Below are positions 26,070 through 35,331 of a stretch of DNA of 64,000 bases, piece by piece. Both the position numbers and the translations under genes were made by a program. The notes beneath the pieces are model-generated. The model did no database searches. It was not told where the DNA came from and saw only the letters and a list, made by a program, of their open reading frames with translations. Origin of the DNA: Aridibaculum aurantiacum (GTDB lineage: Bacteria > Bacteroidota > Bacteroidia > Chitinophagales > Chitinophagaceae); NCBI RefSeq assembly GCF_017355875.1, contig NZ_JAFEWC010000003.1, forward strand, positions 191,001-255,000, written 5' to 3'. Within the stretch, counting starts at the first letter, position 1; every line of letters begins with the position of its first letter.

Positions 26070-28445
26070 ATGCGACCCCCATTTATTCTCCTTTTTCTCT
26101 GTATGCTTTTCATAACTGCAAGTGGCGTTGCTCAACAATTTGTGCGGGTACAAAATCACCAGTTCATGCTGGATGGAAAACCGTATTACTATGTTGGCAC
26201 CAACTACTGGTATGGCAGCTACCTGGGTTTGCAGAAAGACAAGAAACGCGGAGTAGAAAGGTTGCAGAAGGAACTTGACTTTCTAAAAACAAATGGCGTT
26301 GTAAATCTTAGAGTGCTGGTAGGGGTAGAAGGTACTGGTCAGATAAACGGTGTGCAAAGAGTAAAGCCTGCACTGCAACCGAAGAAGGGTGTTTTTGATG
26401 AGACCAAATTGCAAGGCCTCGACCTGTTGCTGCAAGAACTGAACAAGCGAAACATGAAGGCGGTACTTTTTCTCAGCAACAACTGGGAGTGGAGTGGCGG
26501 CTTTCTTCAATACCTGAATTGGAATGGACAGATAGCAGATTCTGTTATGCAGCGGAAGTTGAACTGGGATGAACTAAGAGATTATACAAGTAAGTTTTAT
26601 AGCTGTAGGCCATGTAAAGAGTCTTACCTGGAACAGGTAAGACTGGTGGTAAACAGAACCAACAAATTAACCAACAGGAAGTACATCAACGATCCGGCTA
26701 TTATGGCGTGGGAACTGGGTAATGAACCACGACCAATGCGTCCTTCAGCTAACGAAGATTATAAGAATTGGATAGCCAATGTAGCAGCATATATCAAATC
26801 AGTTGATCGCAATCATCTTGTTACCATTGGTCACGAAGGGAGCATGGCTACCGATGGTGATATGGATTTGTACAGAACGATCCACGCGAATAAAAATATT
26901 GACTACGCCACCATTCACATCTGGCCAAAGAACTGGGGATGGTTTAAAGAAGAAACATTAGAAAAAGATTACCCTACGGTAAGGAAGAACACACTTGATT
27001 ATTTACATAAACACATTGTGGTTGCTACCGAACTGCAGAAGCCACTGGTGTTAGAAGAATTTGGGCTTCCACGCGATCATCATTCTTTTGATCCAACTGC
27101 ATCTACTAAAGTTCGCGACAACTTATACAGGACCGTACTGAACGAGTGGCAGCGGAATAAAGAGAATAATGATGTGTTGGCTGGCCTCAACTTCTGGGCT
27201 TTTGGCGGCACTGCACGACCAATAGCCGGGCAAACATTCTGGAAAGATGGAGATGATTATATGGGCGATCCGCCGATGGAAGAGCAAGGATTGAATACGG
27301 TTTTCGACAGCGATTCATCTACATGGAAACTCATTAGTTCTTTTACCAACAGAACCTCCCAGGCAAGTACTACTAAACTTCCATCCGATAAAAAGGCTAC
27401 AAAGGAAACAGTGAACTTGTACAACAACCTGTTTCGGTTGCTTGACAAAGGCATCATGTTTGGCCACCAGGATGACCTGGCTTATGGTGTAGACTGGAAG
27501 TATGTTCCAGGTAAGAGTGATGTAAAAGAGGTAACGGGTGATTATCCTGCAGTATATGGTTGGGAACTTGGCGACCTGGAACTGGGACGGAAGCATAACC
27601 TGGATAGTGTTCCATTTGATGCAATGAAAAGGTTCATCAAAGAAGGTTATGCACGAGGTGGTGTAAATACCATCAGTTGGCACAATGCGCATCCGGTAAC
27701 GGGTAAGAACTCGTGGGATACTACGCACGGTGGTGTAGCAGCAGTATTACCAGGTGGAAGCAAGCATGAGTTATACAAGCAGTGGCTTGATAAACTTGCA
27801 GCATTTATGTTATCGCTGAAAGGTGACAAGGGTGAATATATCCCTGTACTGTTTCGTCCTTACCACGAGCTAACCGGCAACTGGTTTTGGTGGACAAAAA
27901 ACACCTGCACCCCGGATGAATTCAAGCGCTTGTGGATCTTTACTTATGAGTACCTGCAAAAGAATAAAGGCGTTCACAACCTTTTGTACTTATACAACAC
28001 TGCCGATTTTAAAGACAAAGAAGATTTTCTTGAGCGGTATCCTGGTGATGAGTATGTAGACATGGTAAGCTTCGACACCTACCAGTTTGGTGATCCAATA
28101 AAAGATACACGCTTTGCAAAAAGCCTTGATCAACGTTTAGGCATACTAACTGAGATAGCAAGCGAGAAAGATAAATTACCTGCATTGGCAGAAACTGGTT
28201 TTGAAGCTACTCCTTATGCTCAATGGTGGACAAAAACATTATGGCCAGCCGTTGCTAACCACAAAATTTCTTATATCCTTCTTTGGAGAAATGCTGGCCT
28301 TCACAACGGTAAGTGGCACTACTATACACCTAAGAGAGGTGATGTATCAGAGGAAGATTTCAAGCGGTTTTACAACAACCCGAAGACATTGTTTCAAAAG
28401 GAAGTAAGTAAAGAAAAGCTGTATAGTAAGAACGGTAATCAATAA
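26070..28445 (+). CDS. Bifunctional GH5-GH26 endo-beta-1,4-mannanase
   Basis: A 791-residue secreted fusion of two mannanase families. After the signal peptide (ending GVA-Q) comes a GH5 subfamily 7-like domain, residues about 25-430, with acid/base E219 in WELGNEPRP and nucleophile E330 in VLEEFGLP. A GH26 domain follows, about 445-780, with acid/base E600 in RPYHELTGNWFWW and nucleophile E708 in ALAETGFE. Both sets of catalytic residues are present, so both halves should be active. It would cleave internal beta-1,4-mannosidic bonds of mannan, glucomannan or galactomannan. The ATG at 26070 is chosen over a GTG nine bases earlier. It is followed two bases later by a second mannanase gene. Confidence 0.9.
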   Translation: MRPPFILLFLCMLFITASGVAQQFVRVQNHQFMLDGKPYYYVGTNYWYGSYLGLQKDKKRGVERLQKELDFLKTNGVVNLRVLVGVEGTGQINGVQRVKPALQPKKGVFDETKLQGLDLLLQELNKRNMKAVLFLSNNWEWSGGFLQYLNWNGQIADSVMQRKLNWDELRDYTSKFYSCRPCKESYLEQVRLVVNRTNKLTNRKYINDPAIMAWELGNEPRPMRPSANEDYKNWIANVAAYIKSVDRNHLVTIGHEGSMATDGDMDLYRTIHANKNIDYATIHIWPKNWGWFKEETLEKDYPTVRKNTLDYLHKHIVVATELQKPLVLEEFGLPRDHHSFDPTASTKVRDNLYRTVLNEWQRNKENNDVLAGLNFWAFGGTARPIAGQTFWKDGDDYMGDPPMEEQGLNTVFDSDSSTWKLISSFTNRTSQASTTKLPSDKKATKETVNLYNNLFRLLDKGIMFGHQDDLAYGVDWKYVPGKSDVKEVTGDYPAVYGWELGDLELGRKHNLDSVPFDAMKRFIKEGYARGGVNTISWHNAHPVTGKNSWDTTHGGVAAVLPGGSKHELYKQWLDKLAAFMLSLKGDKGEYIPVLFRPYHELTGNWFWWTKNTCTPDEFKRLWIFTYEYLQKNKGVHNLLYLYNTADFKDKEDFLERYPGDEYVDMVSFDTYQFGDPIKDTRFAKSLDQRLGILTEIASEKDKLPALAETGFEATPYAQWWTKTLWPAVANHKISYILLWRNAGLHNGKWHYYTPKRGDVSEEDFKRFYNNPKTLFQKEVSKEKLYSKNGNQ

Positions 28446-28447
28446 CA

Positions 28448-29686
28448 ATGAAAATGATTAACAACTATAAGGTTGCTCATAAGGTGCTAGTAGTAATGTG
28501 TGCAGCAGCATGTATAGCTTGTAATAAAAAAGATGATTGGACTGTAGGTACTACCGGTCTTGGTACACAGCCAGAACCTATACCAACATTGGCTACGGTA
28601 AAATCGTGGCTGGTAGATAAGAATGCAACCAACGAAACAGCAGCATTATTTTACAACCTGAAAAAACTAGCTAAAACAAATGTATTGTTTGGGCACCAGG
28701 ATGCTACGAAACGAGGTGTTACAAATGCCAATACGCAGTGGGCCAACGAACAGCATTTGCCTTCAGTATCATCGCAAAAATCGGATGTGAAGGATGTAAC
28801 AGGCAGCTACCCTGCAGTATACGGCCACGACTTCCTGCACATCGCCAACTTTCAAACCGGCAACTGGTTTAGTTATGAAGCGCAGATAGCAAAGCAGCTT
28901 ACAATAGAAGCATACAATAGAGGTGGTGTCAACACTTTTGCATGGCATTATCAAAACCCGGTTTCGCAAGGAAGTTTCTACTGGGCACAGTCACCTGTAG
29001 TTGCTGTTAACAAAATCATCCCCGGTGGCAGCCACCACCAGGTGTATAAAAATTCTTTGAAAACCATTGGTGATTTTGCGAAATCATTGGTTGGTGCAGA
29101 TGGCAAGCTTGTGCCCGTTATATTTCGTCCCTTTCACGAATTTGATGGTGATTGGTTTTGGTGGGGCGCTGCGCATTGCACACCTGCTGAATACAAGACG
29201 CTCTTCCAGTTTACTGTTACGTATCTGCGCGATAGTCTGAACGTTCGCAACTTTTTGTATGGCTGGTCGCCTGATAAAAATTTTACGAGTGAAGCGCAAT
29301 ACCTGGAGCGCTACCCAGGCGATGCATATGTAGACCTTGTGGGCGTAGATAATTATGGCGACCTCGCTACCAATATTTCGAATTCAGTTGCATCATCCAA
29401 ACTGGTGATAGTTTCTAATTATGCTAAGAAGGCAAACAAGATAGCAGCGCTTACCGAGACAGGTTTGCAAAACCTGACACAAACAAACTGGTATACGCAA
29501 AAGCTACAGGCAGTATTGCAACTAAATAAAGTAGAGATAGCTTATGCATTGGTTTGGGCCAATACCACCAGCGCATTTTGGACACCTTATGTAGGTCATG
29601 CAGCAGCGCCTGATTTCAACACGTTCAAGAACAGTGAGTATATCATGTTTGGCGATGAAGCGCCGAAGATGTACGAATTAAAATAG
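28448..29686 (+). CDS. GH26 endo-beta-1,4-mannanase, lipoprotein
   Basis: A 412-residue lipoprotein (lipobox CIAC, C25, then NKK) with a complete GH26 domain from about residue 60. Acid/base E231 lies in RPFHEFDGDWFWWG and nucleophile E337 in ALTETGLQ; FGHQDATKRG near 81-90 is the conserved GH26 opening. The anchor suggests placement on the outer membrane, possibly at the cell surface, where it would cut mannan into oligosaccharides for SusCD. It is packed two bases after the fusion gene and one base before the next GH26 gene, an array that probably arose by duplication. In-frame ATGs at 28448 and 28454 are both possible. Confidence 0.9.
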   Translation: MKMINNYKVAHKVLVVMCAAACIACNKKDDWTVGTTGLGTQPEPIPTLATVKSWLVDKNATNETAALFYNLKKLAKTNVLFGHQDATKRGVTNANTQWANEQHLPSVSSQKSDVKDVTGSYPAVYGHDFLHIANFQTGNWFSYEAQIAKQLTIEAYNRGGVNTFAWHYQNPVSQGSFYWAQSPVVAVNKIIPGGSHHQVYKNSLKTIGDFAKSLVGADGKLVPVIFRPFHEFDGDWFWWGAAHCTPAEYKTLFQFTVTYLRDSLNVRNFLYGWSPDKNFTSEAQYLERYPGDAYVDLVGVDNYGDLATNISNSVASSKLVIVSNYAKKANKIAALTETGLQNLTQTNWYTQKLQAVLQLNKVEIAYALVWANTTSAFWTPYVGHAAAPDFNTFKNSEYIMFGDEAPKMYELK

Positions 29687-29687
29687 C

Positions 29688-30857
29688 ATGAGCGGGATAA
29701 TACAAATATCAAGAGGAGCAATAGCAGTTAGCCTGGTGATGCTATTGGGTTGCAATAGTGCTAAACAGGCAGGAACGATTACGCCAACGGGAATAGCGGC
29801 AACTAATACCATTGATAGAAATGCTACTCCAGAAACGAAAGCACTTTTCAAAAACCTGATGCAGCTATCAAAGAACCATACACTGTTTGGTCACCAGCAT
29901 GCGACGGAATATGGACATGGATGGGCAGGCGATGCAGACAGATCCGACGTTAAATCAGTGACCGGTTCACACCCTGCTGTTATAGGTGTTGACTTAAGTG
30001 GATTTTCTGGAAGGCCTGCGGCGGCTATAGAAAAGACTAAAGAAGAATTACGTAAGACGGTAGCAGACACATACAACCGTGGCGGTGTAGTTACTGTAGC
30101 CTGGCATTTCTCTAATCCTATAGCAGGTGGTGGTTTTTATTGGAAAGATTCGGTTTCATTACCTGCTGTCCGGTATATCATTCCGGGAGGTAGTGCTAAC
30201 CAACAGTATAAAGAAATACTACGTGGCATAGGTGAATGGGCTAAAAGTACACGCGGTAATGATGGCAAGCTGGTGCCTATGATCTTTCGCCCATTTCACG
30301 AGTTCGATGGAGATTGGTTTTGGTGGGGTAAATCGCACAGCACAAAAGAAGAGTTTGTAACGCTCTGGAAGTTCACTGTTTCTTATTTAAGAGATAGTAT
30401 AGGGGTCCATAATTTTTTGTATGCCTTTTCACCGGATAACAAGTTCGAAACAGAAGAAGAGTTCTTAGAAAGATATCCTGGTGATGAGTGGGTGGACATG
30501 GTAGGGATGGATAACTACGGCGACATGGGAAGGGATGGAAAATACAATGTAGCAAGAGCCACCAAGCTGTTGAAGATAATTTCAGACTATGCTAAGAAAG
30601 CAGGCAAGTTAGCAGCCTTTACAGAGACAGGTTTGGAGTCAATTCCTCATCCAACATGGTGGACAGATGTGCTGCTAAAGGTGATGAAGGAGCCGGGTAT
30701 TCAACTATGTTATGTGCTGGTATGGCGGAATGATAGAACAAGTCCAACGCATTATTATGCACCCTTCCCGGGGCAGGGCAGTGTTCCTGATTTCATGAAG
30801 TTTTACAACGACCCGTACACTTTGTTTGAAAAGGATCTACCGAAGATGTATGAGTAG
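29688..30857 (+). CDS. GH26 beta-mannanase or mannobiohydrolase, lipoprotein
   Basis: A 389-residue lipoprotein (lipobox LLGC, C22) with a full GH26 domain. Acid/base E205 is in RPFHEFDGDWFWWG and nucleophile E313 in FTETGLES; FGHQHATEYG opens the domain. It is close to the preceding GH26 in the catalytic centre but differs in the loops (HGWAGDADRSDV, then LSGFSGRPAA), so it may have a different product pattern, for example release of mannobiose, as described for some periplasmic GH26 enzymes. It is the last of three mannanase genes in a row. A repeat-filled gap of 467 bases separates it from the transporter gene. Confidence 0.88.
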   Translation: MSGIIQISRGAIAVSLVMLLGCNSAKQAGTITPTGIAATNTIDRNATPETKALFKNLMQLSKNHTLFGHQHATEYGHGWAGDADRSDVKSVTGSHPAVIGVDLSGFSGRPAAAIEKTKEELRKTVADTYNRGGVVTVAWHFSNPIAGGGFYWKDSVSLPAVRYIIPGGSANQQYKEILRGIGEWAKSTRGNDGKLVPMIFRPFHEFDGDWFWWGKSHSTKEEFVTLWKFTVSYLRDSIGVHNFLYAFSPDNKFETEEEFLERYPGDEWVDMVGMDNYGDMGRDGKYNVARATKLLKIISDYAKKAGKLAAFTETGLESIPHPTWWTDVLLKVMKEPGIQLCYVLVWRNDRTSPTHYYAPFPGQGSVPDFMKFYNDPYTLFEKDLPKMYE

Positions 30858-30858
30858 T

Positions 30859-30950
30859 GTGGTGAGTTGTGAGTAGTGTGGTGAGTTGTGAGATGTGAGT
30901 TGTCTAAATGTGAGATGTGAGATGTGAATGATGAATTGTGAATGGTGAGT
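30859..30950. repeat. GTGA-rich degenerate repeat, copy 1
   Basis: Low-complexity tract built from variants of GTGAGTTGTGAG, GTGAGATGTGA and GTGAATGGTGA, directly after the third mannanase gene. The same kind of tract occurs at 62070-62150 in front of uxuA. It encodes no protein that I can support. Confidence 0.8.
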
Positions 30951-30957
30951 TTTCAAA

Positions 30958-31181
30958 TAGCCGCCGGGCTTAAGCCGGTGGTTGGAAAATGTTTCAATCA
31001 ATAGCCGCCGGCTTTAGCCGATGGGAAGAATATAGATGAAGGTGAGATTTCAATCAATAGCCGCTGGCTTTAGCCGGTGGATAGAAAAATGTTTCAATCA
31101 ATTGCCGCCGGCTTTAGCCGGCGGAAAAGAAAATAGATGAAGGTGAAATTTGAATCAATAGCCGCCGGCTTCAGCCGGCGG
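30958..31181. repeat. Tandem ~100-bp repeat carrying GC-rich palindromes
   Basis: Five palindromic cores near CCGCCGGCTTTAGCCGGCGG begin at 30958, 31002, 31058, 31102 and 31159, separated alternately by a short spacer (TTTCAATCAA type, period 44) and a long one (containing TAGATGAAGGTGA, period 56-57). The true unit is therefore a dimer: 30958-31057 and 31058-31158 are tandem copies of about 100 bp, with a last half copy after them. Each core can fold into a strong hairpin. It lies between the mannanase and transporter genes of the same strand, so it would be transcribed and could affect mRNA stability or read-through. It resembles REP-type elements. Confidence 0.85.
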
Positions 31182-31199
31182 AAAAAAATATCAATCAAA

Positions 31200-31217
31200 A
31201 TTGGGCTTTAGCCCAAT
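31200..31217. repeat. Variant hairpin of the same palindrome family
   Basis: ATTGGGCTTTAGCCCAAT is a perfect hairpin that keeps the GGCTTTAGCC core of the preceding repeats but has A/T-rich outer arms. The rest of the gap up to 31324 shows nothing further except an AAAGG ribosome-binding-like site just before the transporter ATG. Confidence 0.7.
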
Positions 31218-31324
31218 AAAGCAAAAGGTAGAAAACAGCACATTAAAAAATTACAGTACAAGTGTGCGACGCAACAGAAGCAAAATAGTAGCACAATAGC
31301 CCAGGCCCAAAAACAAAAAAAAGG

Positions 31325-32746
31325 ATGACTGAACCATTAAAATTAAAAGAAAAAGTAGGTTATGGATTTGGCGACTTCGCCTCGTCCATGTTCTGGAAAT
31401 TGTTTTCGGTATACCTGCTGTTTTACTATACCGATGTGATGGGATTAGCTGCGGCTGCGGTAGGTACTATGTTCCTGGTGACGCGTATCTGGGATACCGT
31501 GAACGACCCGCTGTTTGGTATTGCTGCCGACAGAACAGAAACCCGCTGGGGTAAGTTTCGCCCGTATATTCTGTGGATGGCGGTGCCTTTTGGATTAATG
31601 GGTATTCTCACGTTTACATCACCAGGCTTTTCTACTGCAGGCAACCTGGTGTATGCTTACATCACGTATACCATTATGATGATGGTGTACTCGGCCATCA
31701 ATGTGCCATATGCATCGCTGATGGGAGTGATGACACCAAACATCAAGGACAGAACAACGCTTTCAACCTTCCGTTTCATTTTTGCTTTTGCAGGTAGTAT
31801 ACTGGTGCTGGCATGTGCAGAGCCATTGGTGGATGTATTTGGTAAAACTGCAGGCGGTACTGCTGACCTTGAGCGCGGCTGGCAATGGACACTGGTGGTG
31901 TTTGCCATCATAGCATCTACCTTATTCTACTTCACCTTTGCCTGGACAAAAGAGCGTGTGAAGCCGCCAAAGGAGCAGGAGACATCGCTGAAGGAAGACC
32001 TGAAAGACCTGTCGAAGAATAAGCCGTGGTTCATACTGTTAGGAGCTGGCGTGTTTACCTTAATCTTCAACTCGCTGCGTGATGGTTCAGCTATATACTA
32101 TTTCAAATACTACTTCGCTAACCAACAAGCCTTCATGCTGCCTGGTTTTGATGTAGCGATCAACTATAGCACTTTGTACCTGGTGCTGGGACAAGCCGCA
32201 AATATCATAGGTGTTGTATTGGCCAAACCAATATCAGATAAAATAGGAAAGAAGAACACCTTTTTGTATGCGATGCTACTGGCGTCGGCGCTCAGCTGCA
32301 TCTTCTTTACGTTTAGCGAGAACGACTTAATGCTCATATTTTCTTTCCAATTCTTGATAAGCATATGTGCAGGTACCGTGTTCCCATTGCTATGGAGTAT
32401 GTATGCCGACATTGCTGATTACTCCGAATACAGAACAGGTAGAAGAGCAACAGGATTGATATTTTCTTCCTCGTCAATGTCGCAAAAATTGGGATGGACA
32501 TTAGGAGGAGCATTAACCGGTTGGCTGCTGGCGGTGTGGGGTTTTGAAGCCAATGCCGTTCAATCTGCAGAGGCACAAACAGGTATCAGGATGATGTTGA
32601 GTTTTATACCTGCTGCAGGGGCATTACTATCAGCTGCATTCATTGTTTTCTACAAGCTAAGCGACTCGTTTATGCTGGAAGTAAGCAATGACCTGGTAGC
32701 AAGAAGGAATGAAGAGAAAGTGATAGCACTACCAGAACTGGTTTAG
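31325..32746 (+). CDS. GPH-family sugar:cation symporter, probably for mannobiose
   Basis: A 473-residue inner-membrane protein with about 12 helices of the glycoside-pentoside-hexuronide:cation symporter family. Landmarks are KVGYGFGDFASSMFWKLFSVYLLFYYTDV at the N terminus (cation-site region), RIWDTVNDPLFGIAADRTETRWGKFRPYI after helix 2, and DIADYSEYRTGRRATGLIFSSSS in the second half. Directly followed by GH130 and 2-epimerase genes, it is best read as the importer of beta-1,4-mannobiose; that pathway order is known from Bacteroides mannan use. The ATG has AAAAAAAGG immediately upstream. Cellobiose or xyloglucan-derived disaccharides are alternatives. Confidence 0.88.
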   Translation: MTEPLKLKEKVGYGFGDFASSMFWKLFSVYLLFYYTDVMGLAAAAVGTMFLVTRIWDTVNDPLFGIAADRTETRWGKFRPYILWMAVPFGLMGILTFTSPGFSTAGNLVYAYITYTIMMMVYSAINVPYASLMGVMTPNIKDRTTLSTFRFIFAFAGSILVLACAEPLVDVFGKTAGGTADLERGWQWTLVVFAIIASTLFYFTFAWTKERVKPPKEQETSLKEDLKDLSKNKPWFILLGAGVFTLIFNSLRDGSAIYYFKYYFANQQAFMLPGFDVAINYSTLYLVLGQAANIIGVVLAKPISDKIGKKNTFLYAMLLASALSCIFFTFSENDLMLIFSFQFLISICAGTVFPLLWSMYADIADYSEYRTGRRATGLIFSSSSMSQKLGWTLGGALTGWLLAVWGFEANAVQSAEAQTGIRMMLSFIPAAGALLSAAFIVFYKLSDSFMLEVSNDLVARRNEEKVIALPELV

Positions 32747-32814
32747 AAACATTTTTAAAAACAACTAGAGGAATATATTTTTTAACACCGTGAGGTAGAT
32801 AAACAACTACTACA

Positions 32815-34050
32815 ATGAGGTCAGAGTTTTTATGCAGGCTGCAGGCTTTGCAAAAAGCGCATACGGAGCTGGTAGAAAGAAAAAATAAAAAAGAAGTGAT
32901 AGGCAATGGCGTGTATGACAGGTATGAATATCCTGTTGTTACAGCCCAACATATTCCTTTGAACTGGAAGTATGATTTGAATGAAGACTCCAATCCTTAC
33001 CTGATGGAGCGCTTCGGCATCAATGCCACTTTCAACAGTGGAGCCATTAAGTTAGATGGTAAGTATTGTCTTGTGGTTCGGGTGGAAGGTCTTGATCGTA
33101 AATCGTTTTTTGCCGTTGCTGAAAGTGATAATGGAATTGATGGATTCAGGTTCAGGTCGCATCCTATTACTATGCCTGAAACAGATGTACCTGATACAAA
33201 TGTCTATGACATGCGCGTGGTGCAGCATGAAGATGGCTGGATATATGGACTGTTTTGTACAGAGCGGAAAGATCCTGGTGCAGCACCTGGAGATCAATCT
33301 GCGGCTATTGCGCAATGTGGTATTGCACGTACAAAAGACCTGGATACATGGGAGCGTTTACCTGATTTGAGAACACCATCACCACAACAACGAAATGTTG
33401 TTTTGCATCCTGAATTTGTGAAAGGTAAATATGCTTTTTATACAAGGCCGCAGGATAGTTTTATAGAAGCAGGTAAAGGTGGTGGCATTGGGTTTGGCCT
33501 GAGTGATGATATCAATGGTGCCATTGTACCACACGAGGAGGTAATAGATCCAAAGACATATCATACAGTGTATGAAGCTAAGAATGGTTTAGGTCCTGCA
33601 CCTATAAGAACAGAACATGGATGGCTTCACCTGGCTCATGGTGTGCGTAATACTGCAGCGGGCTTACGCTACGTCTTGTACATGTTCATGACTGACCTTC
33701 ATGATCTAACCAAAGTGATACATAAGCCTGCTGGTTATTTTATGGCACCTGAAGGTGAAGAGCGGATTGGTGATGTATCGAATGTTCTTTTTGCTAACGG
33801 ATGGATAGCTGATGACGACGGAACAGTCCTCATTTATTATGCTTCATCTGATACACGCCAGCATGTAGCCACATCTACCATTGATAAACTTGTGGACTAT
33901 GTAATGAACACGCCGGAAGATGGATTACGTTCTGCTGCAAGTGTGAATACCATCAACAACATAATAAACAACAACCAACATTTATCAGCAACAGAGAAGC
34001 AGGTTAAACCTGTGTTAGCTGAAACTTTTTCTCATGCAAGCAATCGTTAA
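32815..34050 (+). CDS. GH130 4-O-beta-D-mannosyl-D-glucose phosphorylase
   Basis: A 411-residue cytosolic enzyme of GH130. It phosphorolyses mannosyl-beta-1,4-glucose to mannose 1-phosphate and glucose. The proton-donor aspartate is D132 in VYDMRVV, matching the position known for the Bacteroides fragilis enzyme, and the five-bladed propeller elements [21 protein letters not shown] and [20 protein letters not shown] are present. The last ~40 residues (from about [18 protein letters not shown]) form an Asn-rich tail that I do not recognise from the family. Its partner is the 2-epimerase encoded next. A hairpin lies between the two genes. Confidence 0.9.
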   Translation: MRSEFLCRLQALQKAHTELVERKNKKEVIGNGVYDRYEYPVVTAQHIPLNWKYDLNEDSNPYLMERFGINATFNSGAIKLDGKYCLVVRVEGLDRKSFFAVAESDNGIDGFRFRSHPITMPETDVPDTNVYDMRVVQHEDGWIYGLFCTERKDPGAAPGDQSAAIAQCGIARTKDLDTWERLPDLRTPSPQQRNVVLHPEFVKGKYAFYTRPQDSFIEAGKGGGIGFGLSDDINGAIVPHEEVIDPKTYHTVYEAKNGLGPAPIRTEHGWLHLAHGVRNTAAGLRYVLYMFMTDLHDLTKVIHKPAGYFMAPEGEERIGDVSNVLFANGWIADDDGTVLIYYASSDTRQHVATSTIDKLVDYVMNTPEDGLRSAASVNTINNIINNNQHLSATEKQVKPVLAETFSHASNR

Positions 34051-34061
34051 GGTTTAATGAA

Positions 34062-34087
34062 AGGGAGCCCATTTCTATTGGCTCCCT
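34062..34087 (+). terminator. Hairpin after the GH130 gene
   Basis: An 8-bp stem (AGGGAGCC 34062-34069, GGCTCCCT 34080-34087), ten-base loop, then CTATTTTAG with only a weak T run. It may be a leaky terminator or an mRNA 3' end protector inside the operon. Confidence 0.5.
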
Positions 34088-34120
34088 CTATTTTAGTACT
34101 TATTACTACTACAGAAACGA

Positions 34121-35299
34121 ATGACGAAACAGGAATATAAAGCAGAGGTACAGGAAGAGCTGAAGAATATACTCGACTATTGGATGAAGCATACAGTAGA
34201 TGTTGCCAATGGCGGCTTTGTGGGAAGAGTGAACAATGACAATGAGGTAGATGTGAAAGCACCTAAAGGATCAGTTCTGAACAGCCGGCTCTTATGGACT
34301 TTTTCAGCTGCTTATAATCTTAATAAGAATGTGCAGTACCTGCAAATGGCAGAACGTGCATATAAGTACATCCGCAATTATTTCATAGATAAAAAGTTTG
34401 GTGGCGTGTATTGGACGGTGGATCACAGGGGTGATGCACTGGATACAAAAAAGCAGGTATACGCCTTGTCTTTCGCTATATATGGACTGAGTGAATATGC
34501 CAAAGCTGCTGAAGATAATGATGCAAAAGAACTAGCTATCTCACTGTATAAAGACATTTTGAAACATAGCTATGATAGTAAGTATGGTGGCTACATAGAA
34601 GCTTACACCAGAGAGTGGCAAGAGATAGAAGATCTTCGGCTAAGTGATAAAGATGCCAATGAGAAAAAGACCATGAACACGCACCTGCATGTGCTGGAAG
34701 GTTTCGCCAACCTATACCGCGTTTGGCCAGATGCAGGATTGAAAGAAAAGATAGCTGAGCTCATTCATAATTTTTTAGATCATATCATAGATAAGGAAAC
34801 GAATCACCTGCGCCTGTTCTTTAGCGAAGACTGGACATCGAAAGGTAATATGGTATCGTATGGACACGATATAGAAGCAGCTTGGCTGGTACATGAAGCA
34901 GCTGAAATAATTCAGGATCATAACCTGGTGCAAGCGTTAAAAGAAAAAGCAAAAACACTAGCCGATGCTGCTGCAAGAGGTTTAGATAAAGATGGAGGAC
35001 TATGGTATGAAAAGGAGGGAGAACATCTTGTAAAAGAAAAACACTGGTGGCCACAGGCTGAAGCCATGGTTGGCTTTTACAATGCTTACCAGGTGAGTGA
35101 TGAGGAAGATTACCTGCAGAAGTCTATTGCGAGTTGGCAATTCATCAAGCGTCACATAAAAGACCATAACAAAGGTGAATGGTATTGGGGAGTGACTGAA
35201 GACTATAGCATCATGGAAGGACAGGATAAAGCCGGGTTGTGGAAATGTAATTACCATAATGGACGCGCATGTATTGAGATCATAAACAGGATTAAATAA
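34121..35299 (+). CDS. Cellobiose/mannobiose 2-epimerase
   Basis: A 392-residue (alpha/alpha)6-barrel enzyme of the N-acylglucosamine 2-epimerase superfamily, cellobiose 2-epimerase branch. It converts the reducing-end mannose of beta-1,4-mannobiose to glucose, supplying the GH130 phosphorylase. The catalytic histidines are visible: NTHLHVLEG near 187-195, H249 in SYGHDIEAAW and H379 in KCNYHNGRACIE. Length is normal for the family. No signal peptide, so cytosolic. Position after the GPH transporter and GH130 gene makes the mannobiose pathway the obvious role. Confidence 0.9.
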   Translation: MTKQEYKAEVQEELKNILDYWMKHTVDVANGGFVGRVNNDNEVDVKAPKGSVLNSRLLWTFSAAYNLNKNVQYLQMAERAYKYIRNYFIDKKFGGVYWTVDHRGDALDTKKQVYALSFAIYGLSEYAKAAEDNDAKELAISLYKDILKHSYDSKYGGYIEAYTREWQEIEDLRLSDKDANEKKTMNTHLHVLEGFANLYRVWPDAGLKEKIAELIHNFLDHIIDKETNHLRLFFSEDWTSKGNMVSYGHDIEAAWLVHEAAEIIQDHNLVQALKEKAKTLADAAARGLDKDGGLWYEKEGEHLVKEKHWWPQAEAMVGFYNAYQVSDEEDYLQKSIASWQFIKRHIKDHNKGEWYWGVTEDYSIMEGQDKAGLWKCNYHNGRACIEIINRIK

Positions 35300-35331
35300 A
35301 TAACCAATAACGAAAGCTTAAGTAAACCAAT

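Noticed and set aside
30958-31217. CRISPR-like array of regularly spaced repeats
   Set aside because: The spacers alternate between two recurring sequences instead of being unique, the repeats are variable palindromes, and no cas gene is present.
34062-34087. Firm end of the operon after GH130
   Set aside because: The T tract is weak and the epimerase gene that follows is the pathway partner of GH130, so full termination here seems unlikely.
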